Shown: positions 33,689-41,750, counted from the stretch's first letter. The stretch is DNA of 64,000 bases from Geothrix fuzhouensis (GCF_024609325.1 NZ_JANHMQ010000002.1:62001-126000); one strand, 5' to 3'. A program made the numbers and translations. Notes: generated by a model from the sequence alone, not told the origin.

Positions 33689-34081
33689 CTAGCGCTTGCT
33701 GAACTGGAAGCGACGACGGGCGGCCTTGCGACCGGGCTTCTTGCGTTCCTTCATGCGGGGGTCGCGGGTCAGGAGACCGGCGCCGCGCAGCAGGGACTTC
33801 AGCTGCTCGTTGTAGCCCAGCAGGGCGCGGGAAATGCCCATGCGGATGGCCGAGGCCTGGCCGGCAGGGCCGCCGCCGGTGACGCTGATGATCATGTCGA
33901 ACTTGCCATTGAGATCGGCCAGCACCAGGGGCTGGTGGACCATCATGCGGAGCACGGCGTTCGGGAAGTAGCTCTCGAGGCTGCGGCCGTTGACGGTGAT
34001 CTTGCCGGTGCCGGGACGGAGGAAGGCGCGAGCGGCCGCACTCTTGCGGCGACCGGTTCCGTAGTTCTGGGAAATGGCCAT
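33689..34081 (-). CDS. rpsI: 30S ribosomal protein S9
   Basis: A 130-residue ribosomal protein that reaches the P-site tRNA with its C-terminal tail. It starts [20 protein letters not shown] and has the family segment [22 protein letters not shown]. It ends in the basic tail [15 protein letters not shown]. The terminal Lys-Arg is standard. It is 13 bp downstream of rplM, forming the usual rplM-rpsI operon. Confidence 0.97.
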   Translation of the reverse strand: MAISQNYGTGRRKSAAARAFLRPGTGKITVNGRSLESYFPNAVLRMMVHQPLVLADLNGKFDMIISVTGGGPAGQASAIRMGISRALLGYNEQLKSLLRGAGLLTRDPRMKERKKPGRKAARRRFQFSKR

Positions 34082-34094
34082 GGGTTCCTCGCCT

Positions 34095-34529
34095 CTACTT
34101 CTGGATGGTCAGGATCTGGGGCTGCTGGGCGGACTGCTCGTGGTCGGGGCCGGCATAGACCTTGAGCTTGCGATACATCGCCCGGCCGAGGGGGCCCTTG
34201 GGCAGCATGCCCTTGACCGCGCTCTCGATGATGCGCTCGGGGAAGGTCACCTTCAGCACCTCGGCGCGGACTTCCTTCATGGAGCCGGGCTGGGTGGTGG
34301 TGCGGCGGTACATCTTCTGCACGCCCTTCTTGCCGGTCAGCACCGCCTTCTCGGCGTTGATGACGATGACGTGGTCGCCGGTGTCGAGGAAGGGGGTCCA
34401 GGTCGGCTTGTTCTTGCCGGAGAGGACATCCGCCACCGCGGTGCTCAGGCGGCCCACGGGGATACCGGTGGCATCCACCAGGAACCACTGGCGCTTCAGA
34501 TCATTGGCTTTCGGGAAGTACGTGCTCAT
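34095..34529 (-). CDS. rplM: 50S ribosomal protein L13
   Basis: A 144-residue ribosomal protein. Motifs are [38 protein letters not shown] and [20 protein letters not shown] chose ATG 34529 ([10 protein letters not shown]) over the ORF start at 34589 because it gives the family length. It is the first gene of the rplM-rpsI operon. Confidence 0.97.
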   Translation of the reverse strand: MSTYFPKANDLKRQWFLVDATGIPVGRLSTAVADVLSGKNKPTWTPFLDTGDHVIVINAEKAVLTGKKGVQKMYRRTTTQPGSMKEVRAEVLKVTFPERIIESAVKGMLPKGPLGRAMYRKLKVYAGPDHEQSAQQPQILTIQK

Positions 34530-34636
34530 GGCCTGCTCCGGGATCGGGATCGGGCTGCGGGAACACCACCCTACGGGCAGCGAGTCCACAGAAGGGAAAG
34601 CTTATCGTTGAGAGGCCGGGGGGTCAAGCCGGGATT

Positions 34637-35716
34637 TCAGCCTTGAGCCTCCGTCAACCGCCACAACTCCTGGGTGACGCGCGAGGCACCCAGGCCATCC
34701 ACCAACGCCATGCCGTCGCGGACCTGCTCCTGCCGGTTGTCCTGGCCCTCGGGGCCCAGCCACTGGCCCAGGGCCTCCCGCACGATGGCCAGGTCGGCCT
34801 CGGGGCCCACGCCCAGGTCGAAACAGCCGTTGGCCAGAGCCAAGTCCGCCAGAATGGTGTGCTGCCGCTCGTTCTGGGCCCAGACCGTGGCGGGGACGCC
34901 CATGCAGAGCGATTCGGCGAGCGTGACGCCGGCGGAACACCAGATGGCGTCGTACTCCGGGATGCGGCGGGTGAGGCCGGGGAGGCTCTTGACCACGGTA
35001 CAACCAGGGAAGGAGTCGCCCTGGATGCCATTGGGGGCCAACAGCGTACAGGCACCGCGCCAACGGTCTTCCGCGGCCAGGCGTGCGAGGCTGTCAAAGG
35101 CCTTCTGAGCCAGGTTGGGGCCGTCGCTGCCACCGAAGGTGATCAACAGCTTGTGGACGGCCAGGGGCTGGAGGGGCACCCGTTTGGGGCGCAGCTCCAG
35201 GGCGGCCTTGTCCACCACGATGAAGTTGGAGCCGCGCACCACGCGGCAGGCGCCGGACTTGGTTTCGTAGGGGCGCACCTTGCGACCCTCCACCACTTTC
35301 ACGGGATGGTCCAGCCAGCGCACGCCCTCCAGAAAGGGCTGGAACAGCAGGTCCGCCGTTTCGTGGGCCTCCGTGTCGTCCTCCATCACGGCCACCTTCA
35401 GGGGACGGAGGGCCCGGAGGAAGTCGGTGCTGGTGTCCCACTGGTCCACGAGCACGGCGGCGGCACGGGCCTTCAGCTCCGGCGGCAGTGGTGCATGAAT
35501 GGCCGCGCCCAGGTAGACCGCCTCGCAAGGCATGGGCTGGTCGAGGAAGGGATGGGTGCCGCTTCCCACACGACGTGCCCGGTCGTCGCCGGAGACCGCT
35601 ACGCACGCTCGGCCGCCAAGGGTGCGCCAGGATTCCTGCAGGGCCAGGGCCCGGGCCACATGCCCCAGCCCGAGGCGCAGATCGGCGTGAACGCGGAGGA
35701 TCAGCAGGGGGGACAT
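34637..35716 (-). CDS. PseG-like UDP-sugar hydrolase / GT-B-fold protein
   Basis: A 359-residue protein related to PseG, which removes UDP from UDP-2,4-diacetamido-trideoxy-altropyranose in pseudaminic acid synthesis. The N-terminal motif RLGLGHVARALALQ contains the expected catalytic His19. The C-terminal nucleotide-binding half has KLLITFGGSDGPNLAQKAF and WCSAGVTLAESLCMGVPATVWAQN. No other pse or neu genes are nearby, which is unusual because pse genes normally cluster. It may act on another UDP-sugar or glycosylate proteins. An inverted-repeat element begins just upstream. Confidence 0.65.
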   Translation of the reverse strand: MSPLLILRVHADLRLGLGHVARALALQESWRTLGGRACVAVSGDDRARRVGSGTHPFLDQPMPCEAVYLGAAIHAPLPPELKARAAAVLVDQWDTSTDFLRALRPLKVAVMEDDTEAHETADLLFQPFLEGVRWLDHPVKVVEGRKVRPYETKSGACRVVRGSNFIVVDKAALELRPKRVPLQPLAVHKLLITFGGSDGPNLAQKAFDSLARLAAEDRWRGACTLLAPNGIQGDSFPGCTVVKSLPGLTRRIPEYDAIWCSAGVTLAESLCMGVPATVWAQNERQHTILADLALANGCFDLGVGPEADLAIVREALGQWLGPEGQDNRQEQVRDGMALVDGLGASRVTQELWRLTEAQG

Positions 35717-35732
35717 GATCCGGAGAGTCTAG

Positions 35733-36073
35733 GAGCCTGTCCGGGTAATTGGAATACCCAGGGCCTGTTTTCAAATTGGGTGTGAGCCGCGACGTCGGCC
35801 AGCCGCGTCCATGGCAGATGTCGGTTTGTCTCGCGTATCGCCGCAGGCGATACCGAGAAGGCGGGGGCCGAAGGGCGATGCGGGACATCGTTCGAGGCCG
35901 CCAACGCAGCCAGGGGTGCGGTTGGCTGACGTCCCGTAGGGCAAGGGGCGGCGCCCGGCGCGATGCTGCGTCAAGCTCCTCGTCGATAGTGCCGCTATCG
36001 CCTTCGTCGCTTTCCTGGCCTCGCTTGGGCGGCGCCCCTTGCGCGGCCGCACCCCAATTTGAAAACAGGCCCT
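35733..36073. mobile_element. Small non-coding inverted-repeat element (MITE-like), possibly nested
   Basis: AGGGCCTGTTTTCAAATTGGG at 35760-35780 is matched by its perfect 21-bp complement at 36053-36073. No transposase is inside. Inner segments also pair: 16-bp near-perfect arms GCAAGGGGCGGCGCCC at about 35941 and GGGCGGCGCCCCTTGC at about 36027. The palindrome TCTCG-N2-TATCGCC-GCA-GGCGATA-CC-GAGA lies at 35829-35858. A second, weaker end (GAGCCTGTCCGGGTAATTGG, 35733-35752) sits directly outside the left end. CTAG at 35729-35732 and 36072-36075 could be a four-base target duplication of the YTAR type used by IS5-family elements. I infer a transposase-less IS5-related relic. Confidence 0.65.
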
Positions 36074-36180
36074 AGCTCGTGCGGGTGCTGACCCCGATCG
36101 TCAGGGTGAGGAGAGGAACGGCCTTCCAGGAGAGGCCCCGATCTGAAATGCTGAGGAGCCCATCCCCATTGGAGATCTCC

Positions 36181-36918
36181 ATGTCCGACGCCTTTCCGAC
36201 GTCCATGCCCATTCCGGCCCCCGGCGCCCAGGCCGCCAAGATCTGCGGCATTCTCGCCATCATCTTCGCCCTCACCTGCGTGGGCATTCCCGTGGCCATC
36301 ATCCTGGGCATCGTGGCCCTGGTGCAGCAGGCCAAGGCCAAGCGTCTGGCCAAGGCGGATCCCCAGACGTTCGCGCCGGTGCCGGCCACGGGTCTGGTCA
36401 CGGGCATCATCGGTCTCGTGCTGCCCGTGGTGATGCTGCCCTTCGTGGGCATCGTGAGCGCCATCGCCATCCCGGCCATGCTGGTGCAGCGGGAACGAGC
36501 CAGGGAACTGGTCGTCCAGGGGACTCTGGAGGCTGCCAGGAAGCGGGCGGAAGCCCTCGTTGCGGACATGCAGGCCAGGACACCGGGCCAGGTCCCCTCT
36601 CAGGAGGCCATCATCCAGGACCTCTCCAAAGACCCGGGCCTCAAGGGCCTCAAGAATCCCTACAGTCCATCAGCTCCGGCCATTCAGCGCGGTGCCGAAG
36701 GGCCCCTCGGCACCGTCATGATCTATCCCGGCCGCGAAGAAGAGGGCGGCGTCATCACCTGGTCCATCAAGTTCAGGGCGGTGGTGCGCAGGGGCGGGCA
36801 GGATCGGGTACTCGAAGCGGAAGTCATCACCCACGCGCAGGAGCAAGTGCAGGGCCGCACTGAGGACGGCTGGGAAGTCGTGAGCCCGGCACCGGAAGGA
36901 ATTGCTCAGCACCCCTAG
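36181..36918 (+). CDS. DUF4190-like membrane protein
   Basis: A 245-residue protein. Residues 1-20 are Pro-rich, then come two hydrophobic helices (AAKICGILAIIFALTCVGIP at about 17-45, and VTGIIGLVLPVVMLPFVGIV at about 67-95) joined by a basic loop. This is the DUF4190 arrangement. A soluble C-terminal domain of about 140 residues with a helical start (RERARELVVQGTLEAARKRAEAL) and a predicted beta-rich end resembles the post-membrane part of pilin-like or general-secretion proteins, but I cannot name it. ATG 36181 has GGAG upstream. Function unknown. Confidence 0.6.
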   Translation: MSDAFPTSMPIPAPGAQAAKICGILAIIFALTCVGIPVAIILGIVALVQQAKAKRLAKADPQTFAPVPATGLVTGIIGLVLPVVMLPFVGIVSAIAIPAMLVQRERARELVVQGTLEAARKRAEALVADMQARTPGQVPSQEAIIQDLSKDPGLKGLKNPYSPSAPAIQRGAEGPLGTVMIYPGREEEGGVITWSIKFRAVVRRGGQDRVLEAEVITHAQEQVQGRTEDGWEVVSPAPEGIAQHP

Positions 36919-36924
36919 GGCAAG

Positions 36925-37506
36925 TCAGGGAAAGGGGTGTCCTTCGGCGAAACCAGGCCTGGGCGAGTCGATGGCCGGCGCCTCGGCGATAGGCCAGCCG
37001 TCGGCGAAGTAGGCCTCCTTGTACCGCACGTAGCGGGCCCAGACGCTGGCCACCAGCTCGCGCTGCTTCCCGCTGAGAGGCCCTTTCACGGTGGCTGGCC
37101 ACCCCGCCACCAGGCTGTGAGGCGGCGCATGGAGGCCTTCGCGCACCAGGCTGCCTGCGGCCACGAGGCAGCCCTCGCCAATCTCGGTGCCATCCATGAT
37201 GGTGGTGCTCATGCCGATGAGCGCGTTCTTCCGGACGGTGCAGCCGTGGAGCATCACATTGTGCGCGATGCTGACCTCCTCCTCAATGAGCAGCGGCCAC
37301 TTCCCGTTGGTGACGTGCAGGCAGCAGGCGTCCTGGATGTTGGTGCGGGCCCCGATGCGGATCCAGTTCACATCCCCGCGAATGGCGCAATTGAACCAGA
37401 TGCTGGCGTCGTCGCCGATGGTCACGTCGCCCAGCACCAGCGCGCTGTCCGGGAGGAACACGCGGGAGCCGAGCTTGGGAATCATGCCTTGGAAGGGGCG
37501 GATCAT
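36925..37506 (-). CDS. Gamma-class carbonic anhydrase / left-handed beta-helix protein
   Basis: A 193-residue hexapeptide-repeat protein. Repeats run from LGSRVFLPDSALVLGDVTIG through GCLVAAGSLVREG. Three metal-ligand histidines of the gamma-carbonic anhydrase type are visible in CLHVTNGKW and SIAHNVMLHGCTV. Such proteins reversibly hydrate CO2 or are YrdA/PaaY-like relatives of uncertain activity. I chose ATG 37506, since the upstream frame is out of family. It starts 20 bases after the yeiH stop, so it is probably in one operon with it. Confidence 0.88.
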   Translation of the reverse strand: MIRPFQGMIPKLGSRVFLPDSALVLGDVTIGDDASIWFNCAIRGDVNWIRIGARTNIQDACCLHVTNGKWPLLIEEEVSIAHNVMLHGCTVRKNALIGMSTTIMDGTEIGEGCLVAAGSLVREGLHAPPHSLVAGWPATVKGPLSGKQRELVASVWARYVRYKEAYFADGWPIAEAPAIDSPRPGFAEGHPFP

Positions 37507-37526
37507 GCGACCTCCAGACGCTGAGT

Positions 37527-38480
37527 CTAGCCGACCGTCAGCAGCCCCAGCTTCACGGCCCCCAGGCCTAGCGAGCCCACGATCAGCCACAGCAGCAGGC
37601 CCTGGAGGAAAGGCCGCAGGCCCACGTTGCGCAAGGCCTCGCGGCTGAGACCCGCCCCGATGAGGAAGAGCGTCAGCACCAGCACCCTGCGGGCGGCGGC
37701 CGCCACGAAGTGCCCGGGCACCTGCAGGACCGGCACGAACGTCACCAAGGCGGCCATGGCCAGGAAGCCGGCGATGAACCAGGGCTTCTTCAAGGGAGGG
37801 GCGTCGGCCGAAGCGGGTTCGCGCCGGGCCATGGACCATCCGATGCCCAGGGTGAGCGGCACGATCCACAGGGCGCGAGCCAGCTTCACGGTGGTGGCCA
37901 CTTCCAGGGCCCGGGGCCCATAGGCCAGTCCCGCCCCCACCACGGAGCTGGTGTCGTGGATGGCCAGTGCCGACCAGAGGCCGAAGGCATCCTGGCTGAG
38001 ACCGGTGGCATGGCCGATGGGCGGGAAGATGACGAGCGCCGCGGCGTTGAGGAGGAATACCGTGGCCAGAGCCACGGAGGTGGCCTGCTCTCGGGCCCGG
38101 ACCACGGGTGCCACGGCGGCGATCGCGCTGCCGCCGCAGATGGCTGTACCCACGGAGATGAGCAGCCCCGCTTGGCTATCCACCTTCAGGAGCCGCGCCA
38201 GCCAGAGGCCCAAAGCCAGGACCAGCATGAGGCTCACGGCCGTGTAGCCCAGGCCGTGCAGGCCCGCCTTGGCCACGGCGCGCAGGTTCATGTCTGCCCC
38301 GAGGCCCACGACGGCCAGGGGCAGCAGGCGATGCGTCCAGATCCGCGTGAGGGGCAGCCGAGGGTTGCCCACGGTGAGGGCGAGGACCGCGCCACCCACC
38401 AGGGCCGCGGCGGCCGGCGTGAAGGGGGCCAGGGCCAGCAAGGCACCGAGGAGCAGAAGGGCGGGGGCGACACGTTTCAT
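37527..38480 (-). CDS. yeiH: YeiH-family putative sulfate/anion exporter
   Basis: A 317-residue membrane protein of the UPF0324 family with about 10-11 hydrophobic helices. Family landmarks are GLGADMNLRAVAKAG, ISVGTAICGGSAIAAVAPVV and LWSALAIHDTSSVVGAGLAYG. E. coli YeiH is regulated by the LysR protein YeiE. Here too a LysR gene is divergent, with an AT-rich 80-bp gap. Export of sulfite/sulfate-type anions is proposed for the family but weakly tested. Confidence 0.88.
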   Translation of the reverse strand: MKRVAPALLLLGALLALAPFTPAAAALVGGAVLALTVGNPRLPLTRIWTHRLLPLAVVGLGADMNLRAVAKAGLHGLGYTAVSLMLVLALGLWLARLLKVDSQAGLLISVGTAICGGSAIAAVAPVVRAREQATSVALATVFLLNAAALVIFPPIGHATGLSQDAFGLWSALAIHDTSSVVGAGLAYGPRALEVATTVKLARALWIVPLTLGIGWSMARREPASADAPPLKKPWFIAGFLAMAALVTFVPVLQVPGHFVAAAARRVLVLTLFLIGAGLSREALRNVGLRPFLQGLLLWLIVGSLGLGAVKLGLLTVG

Positions 38481-38560
38481 GGGCTCGAGGTTAGCCTTGG
38501 ACTATCCAAAAAAATAATTGATAATACGTATATACCATCAAAAAAACAGATGGAGGCCCT
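38481..38560. promoter_or_regulatory. Divergent yeiH / LysR-regulator promoter region
   Basis: The central part (about 38508-38548) is strongly AT-rich for this GC-rich genome and contains ATAATTGATAATACGTATAT with the small palindrome ATACGTAT. LysR-type sites are usually T-N11-A palindromes in such divergent gaps, so autoregulation plus control of yeiH is likely. Confidence 0.55.
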
Positions 38561-39484
38561 GTGCTCCCCGAACTCGACCCACGACGGCTGGAGACCTTCC
38601 GGGTGGTGGCCCAGGTGGGCCAGGTGTCCGGGGCCGCGCGCAGCCTCAACCTGTCCCAGCCCGCCGTGACGGCCCAGATCCGGCAGCTGGAAGCGGATCT
38701 GGGAAGGTCCCTCTTCACCCGGCACGCGTCGGGCGTACAGCTCACGGAGAGCGGCCGGGTCCTGTTGGACTACGCCCGGCGCGTCCATCGCCTGCTGGAG
38801 GAAGCCGGCGAGCGGCTCCAGGCCGAGCAAGAGGTGGGCGGGGAACTGCACCTGGGCGCGAGCACCACGGCCGCCGCCTACATCCTTCCCCCGCTGATCC
38901 GCACCTTCGCGGCGGACCATCGCCCGGCCCCGCTGGTGCTGGAAGTCGGCAACACCGACGAGGTGCTGGGCTGGGTGAAGGAGGGCCGCCTGCCCCTCGC
39001 CCTCGTGGAAGGGTTGACCCGGGCGTCGGGCCTGTCCCTCCAGCCCTACTTGCGGGACGAACTGGTGGCGGTTCGGGCTGGGCGGGCCCCAGGTGGGCTG
39101 GGTTCGGTGCGGACCGCCGTGGATCTGGCCGGGGTGCCGCTGATCTGGCGCGAATCCGGTTCCGGGACCCGGGTGGTGGTGGAACGGGCCCTCCGCAGGG
39201 CCGGCGTGGTCCGGGCTCCCCGAGACACAGACCTGGTGGTGGGCGAGACCGAGGCCATCAAATCCTGTGTCCTGCTGGGCCTGGGCATCGGCTTCCTCTC
39301 CCGGTGGAGCATCCAGCGGGAGCTGGTGCGCGGAGACCTGGAGGTGATTCCCCTGCCGGATCTGAGCATCCCGCGGACTTTCTCCTGGGCCCAGGCCGGT
39401 GGCGGCTTGGCGGGCCCGGCCTCGGCCTTCCTGCGCCATGCCCTGGCACATCCCCCCGCGCCATCCAGGGGGCCGGGACGGTAG
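38561..39484 (+). CDS. LysR-family regulator (YeiE/CysB-like)
   Basis: A 307-residue regulator. The N-terminal winged helix is LETFRVVAQVGQVSGAARSLNLSQ with PAVTAQIRQLEADLGRSLF. The C-terminal effector domain begins at about 90 (GELHLGASTTAAAYILPPLI). A GTG start at 38561 has GGAGG five bases before it. It is divergent from yeiH, as yeiE is in E. coli. The effector may be an oxyanion such as sulfite, inferred from the neighbour. Confidence 0.9.
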   Translation: MLPELDPRRLETFRVVAQVGQVSGAARSLNLSQPAVTAQIRQLEADLGRSLFTRHASGVQLTESGRVLLDYARRVHRLLEEAGERLQAEQEVGGELHLGASTTAAAYILPPLIRTFAADHRPAPLVLEVGNTDEVLGWVKEGRLPLALVEGLTRASGLSLQPYLRDELVAVRAGRAPGGLGSVRTAVDLAGVPLIWRESGSGTRVVVERALRRAGVVRAPRDTDLVVGETEAIKSCVLLGLGIGFLSRWSIQRELVRGDLEVIPLPDLSIPRTFSWAQAGGGLAGPASAFLRHALAHPPAPSRGPGR

Positions 39485-39494
39485 TCTGAATGGC

Positions 39495-40709
39495 ATGACC
39501 GAGCAGCTCATCCCCACCCGCCGCGCCTTTCCGGCGGACGATCCCATCTTCGCCCTGAACGCGGAGGCCCAGCGCCGGAAGGCCGCGGGTGACGCCATCC
39601 TCAACGCCACCGTGGGCGCCTTGCTGGACGAGGCTGGCCAGCTGGTGGTGCTCGATACCGTGATGGACCTCTGGCGCGGCTTGGGTGCCATGGAGGTGGC
39701 CCCGTACGCGCCCATCGCCGGAGACCCCGCCTTTCTGAAGGCTCTGGTGCAGCGACACTGGCCCCGGCTGGATGGCCCCGGTGCCGCCTGCGCCACGCCG
39801 GGGGGCAGCGGCGCCCTGTCTCTCTCTCTGCGGAATTTCCTGGAGCCGGGCCAGACCCTGCTTACCACGGCGCCCTACTGGGGGCCCTACGCCACCATGG
39901 CCGCGGAGAACGGCATGGGCTTGGCCACGGCCCCTTGGCCCGCCGCGGGGCAGGTCCTGGACGCGGCGGCCTGGGAGCGGACCTTGCGGGCGTTGATGAA
40001 GGCCCAAGGCCGGGTGATGGTCTGGCTCAACGACCCCTGCCACAACCCCTCGGGACGCAGCCTGTCCGCTGCCGATCGTGCGGCGCTGCTCGGGCTGCTG
40101 CGGAGCCTGGCTGGCCAGGGCCCCGTCACCCTGCTCCTGGACCTGGCCTACCTGGACTACACGCGGGAGCCGGAGGCCGTGGCCGAGGCCTTGCGGGACT
40201 ATGCGGCCCTGGGCGCGCAAGGCCGGGTGCTGGTGGGCGCCTCCATGTCCCTTTCCAAATCCATGACGCTCTACGGGGCCCGCGGCGGGGCCCTCGCCTT
40301 CCCCTGGTGCGCGGACGCGGCCGTGCAGGCGGCCCTGACCCAGTCCTGCCGGGGCACCTGGTCCAACTGCGCCCGGGCGCCCCAGGCCCTGCTTCTGCGC
40401 CTGGCGCAGGACGGCAAGGCGCAGGCGCGCCTCGCGGCGGAGCACCGCCACTGGTCCGAGGTGCTTGCGGCCCGCGCCTTGGCCCTGGATGCGGCCCTGG
40501 TAGCCGAGGGCATGGAAGCGCTCCACTGGCAGGGCGGATTCTTCGTGACCGCACCCGCGGCCGACCCGGAAGCCGCCTGCGAAGGGCTGAAGGCCCACGG
40601 CGTGTTCACGGTGCCCCTGCCGCAGGGCCTGCGCGTGGGCCTGTGTGGGTTGCGAGCGGATGAGGCGCCACGGTTCGCGCGGGCGCTGCGGCAGGTGGCT
40701 TCCCGGTGA
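39495..40709 (+). CDS. Class I aromatic/aspartate aminotransferase
   Basis: A 404-residue PLP enzyme. The PLP lysine is in ASMSLSKSMTLYGARGG, resembling SFSKNFSLYGERVG of TyrB/AspC. The substrate-side motif is NDPCHNPSGRSLS, and an N-terminal strand is ILNATVGALLDEAG. It therefore belongs to the aspartate/tyrosine aminotransferase subgroup and probably exchanges amino groups between aromatic amino acids or aspartate and 2-oxoglutarate. I chose ATG 39495. It follows the LysR gene by 10 bp and may be cotranscribed. The arylpyruvate it could make is a substrate of the IorAB-type enzyme at 52.7-55 kb, though the genes are unlinked. Confidence 0.85.
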   Translation: MTEQLIPTRRAFPADDPIFALNAEAQRRKAAGDAILNATVGALLDEAGQLVVLDTVMDLWRGLGAMEVAPYAPIAGDPAFLKALVQRHWPRLDGPGAACATPGGSGALSLSLRNFLEPGQTLLTTAPYWGPYATMAAENGMGLATAPWPAAGQVLDAAAWERTLRALMKAQGRVMVWLNDPCHNPSGRSLSAADRAALLGLLRSLAGQGPVTLLLDLAYLDYTREPEAVAEALRDYAALGAQGRVLVGASMSLSKSMTLYGARGGALAFPWCADAAVQAALTQSCRGTWSNCARAPQALLLRLAQDGKAQARLAAEHRHWSEVLAARALALDAALVAEGMEALHWQGGFFVTAPAADPEAACEGLKAHGVFTVPLPQGLRVGLCGLRADEAPRFARALRQVASR

Positions 40710-40791
40710 TCTCCCCGGCCACGCAGACGTGGCCTGGGATCCGACGTCGGGCTTGGAAACGGACGGATCCTGGGATATTCTGGTTGACCGC

Positions 40792-40866
40792 GGGCGTATA
40801 ACTCAGCGGTAGAGTGCTACCTTCACACGGTAGAAGTCCCAGGTTCGAATCCTGGTACGCCCACCA
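40792..40866 (+). tRNA. tRNA-Val (anticodon CAC)
   Basis: The acceptor GGGCGTA pairs with TACGCCC, and a D-arm ACTC/GAGT is present. The anticodon stem CTACC/GGTAG closes the loop TTCACAC (anticodon CAC, reading GUG). The T-arm is CCAGG-TTCGAAT-CCTGG, and an encoded CCA ends at 40866. All stems pair. A terminator follows within ten bases. Confidence 0.97.
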
Positions 40867-40875
40867 CTCCAAGCT

Positions 40876-40908
40876 AAGGCCCTGATCGTGATCGGGGCCT
40901 TTTCTTCT
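40876..40908 (+). terminator. Terminator after tRNA-Val
   Basis: AAGGCCCTGATC-GT-GATCGGGGCCTT forms a 12-bp stem (one G-T pair), followed by TTCTTCTT. It ends the tRNA transcript, so efp has its own promoter or relies on readthrough. Confidence 0.85.
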
Positions 40909-40941
40909 TCCAGCCAATCCTCATTCCTTCGGGAGTCTTCC

Positions 40942-41508
40942 ATGCCTCTGATCCTTGCCACTCAGGTTCGCGCCGGGATGATCGTCAACTTCGAGAACGA
41001 GCTCTGCCGCGTCATCAGCGTCGAGCATCAGACCCCCGGCAACCTGCCGGCCCGGGTCCAGGTGAAGATGAAGCGGCTCAAGGACGGCATCAACCGGGAG
41101 AACCGCTTCGGCAGCTCCGACAAGGTGGACAAGGCCAGCCTCGAACAGCACATGCTGGAGTTCCTCTACGAGGACGGCAGCAACCTCGTCTTCATGAACA
41201 ACGAGACCTACGAGCAGCTGGAAGTGAGCAAGGAGATCCTCGGCGAGGACATGGTCTTCCTCGAGCCGAACATGCAGGTGGAGATCGAGTTCTACGAGGG
41301 CCAGCCCATGGGGGCGACCCTGCCTCCCAGCGTCGTGCTGGAGATCGTGGAAACCGATCCCGTCATGAAGAACGCCAACGCCACAGGCTCCTACAAGCCC
41401 GCCAAGCTGGACAACGGCATCACCGTGGGGGTCCCTCCTTACATGGAGGCGGGGCAGAAGATCCGCGTGAACACGGTGGATCGCACGTTCATGGAGCGGG
41501 TGAAGTAG
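40942..41508 (+). CDS. efp: Translation elongation factor P
   Basis: A 188-residue factor that relieves ribosomes stalled at proline runs. It has the three barrel domains and the C-terminal signature GVPPYMEAGQKIRVNTVDRT. I chose ATG 40942 because it matches the family N-terminus (LATQVRAGMIVNFENELCRV). Residue 34, at the loop tip that enters the peptidyl-transferase centre, is Asn (HQTPGNLPARVQ) rather than the Lys or Arg that many bacteria modify. Aligning PGN with E. coli PGK needs no gap. The last 17 codons are copied 105 bp downstream (separate entry). Confidence 0.95.
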   Translation: MPLILATQVRAGMIVNFENELCRVISVEHQTPGNLPARVQVKMKRLKDGINRENRFGSSDKVDKASLEQHMLEFLYEDGSNLVFMNNETYEQLEVSKEILGEDMVFLEPNMQVEIEFYEGQPMGATLPPSVVLEIVETDPVMKNANATGSYKPAKLDNGITVGVPPYMEAGQKIRVNTVDRTFMERVK

Positions 41509-41613
41509 TTCTGCTCTCCCTTCGGCGGGGAGGCCTTGCGCATCGCCACAGGCGATACCAAGAGAATCCACGTGAACACGGTGGAGCGCACATTCATGGA
41601 ACGCGTGAAGTAG
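41458..41613 (+). repeat. Tail duplication C: last 17 codons of efp repeated after a palindrome
   Basis: 41458-41508 (KIRVNTVDRTFMERVK-stop) recurs at 41563-41613 (RIHVNTVERTFMERVK-stop), offset exactly 105 bp, the same as at the NFACT gene. Of seven changed codons, four are synonymous or conservative. The 54-bp spacer is open in the frame of efp and encodes GGEALRIATGDTK. It contains ATCGCC-ACA-GGCGAT (41542-41556), whose centre lies ten bases before the second copy, as at the NFACT locus. Confidence 0.85.
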
Positions 41614-41733
41614 ACTCGTTCGCAACACACAAGGGCCCCGGTAGGCAGATGCCGCCGGGCCTTGTTCTGTACGAATTCCGCCGGACGAAATTCCAACCAC
41701 GCGGTAAAGTACTGGTCGCCCGGTCCTCTGGTG

Positions 41734-41750
41734 CGTGACCAGAATCACAA
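41734..41750. promoter_or_regulatory. Crp-type operator upstream of the Crp-family gene
   Basis: CGTGACCAGAATCACAA is the palindrome GTGA-N6-TCAC typical of Crp/Fnr-family sites, 48 bp before the regulator start. A -10-like GATAAC lies 24 bases past its centre. A nearly identical motif stands at 61457-61474 before the second decaheme cytochrome gene. Autoregulation is inferred. Confidence 0.65.

Noticed and set aside
4114-41613. Diversity-generating retroelement (template/variable repeat) as the cause of the tail copies
   Set aside because: Differences are not confined to adenines, are mostly synonymous, and no reverse transcriptase gene is nearby.
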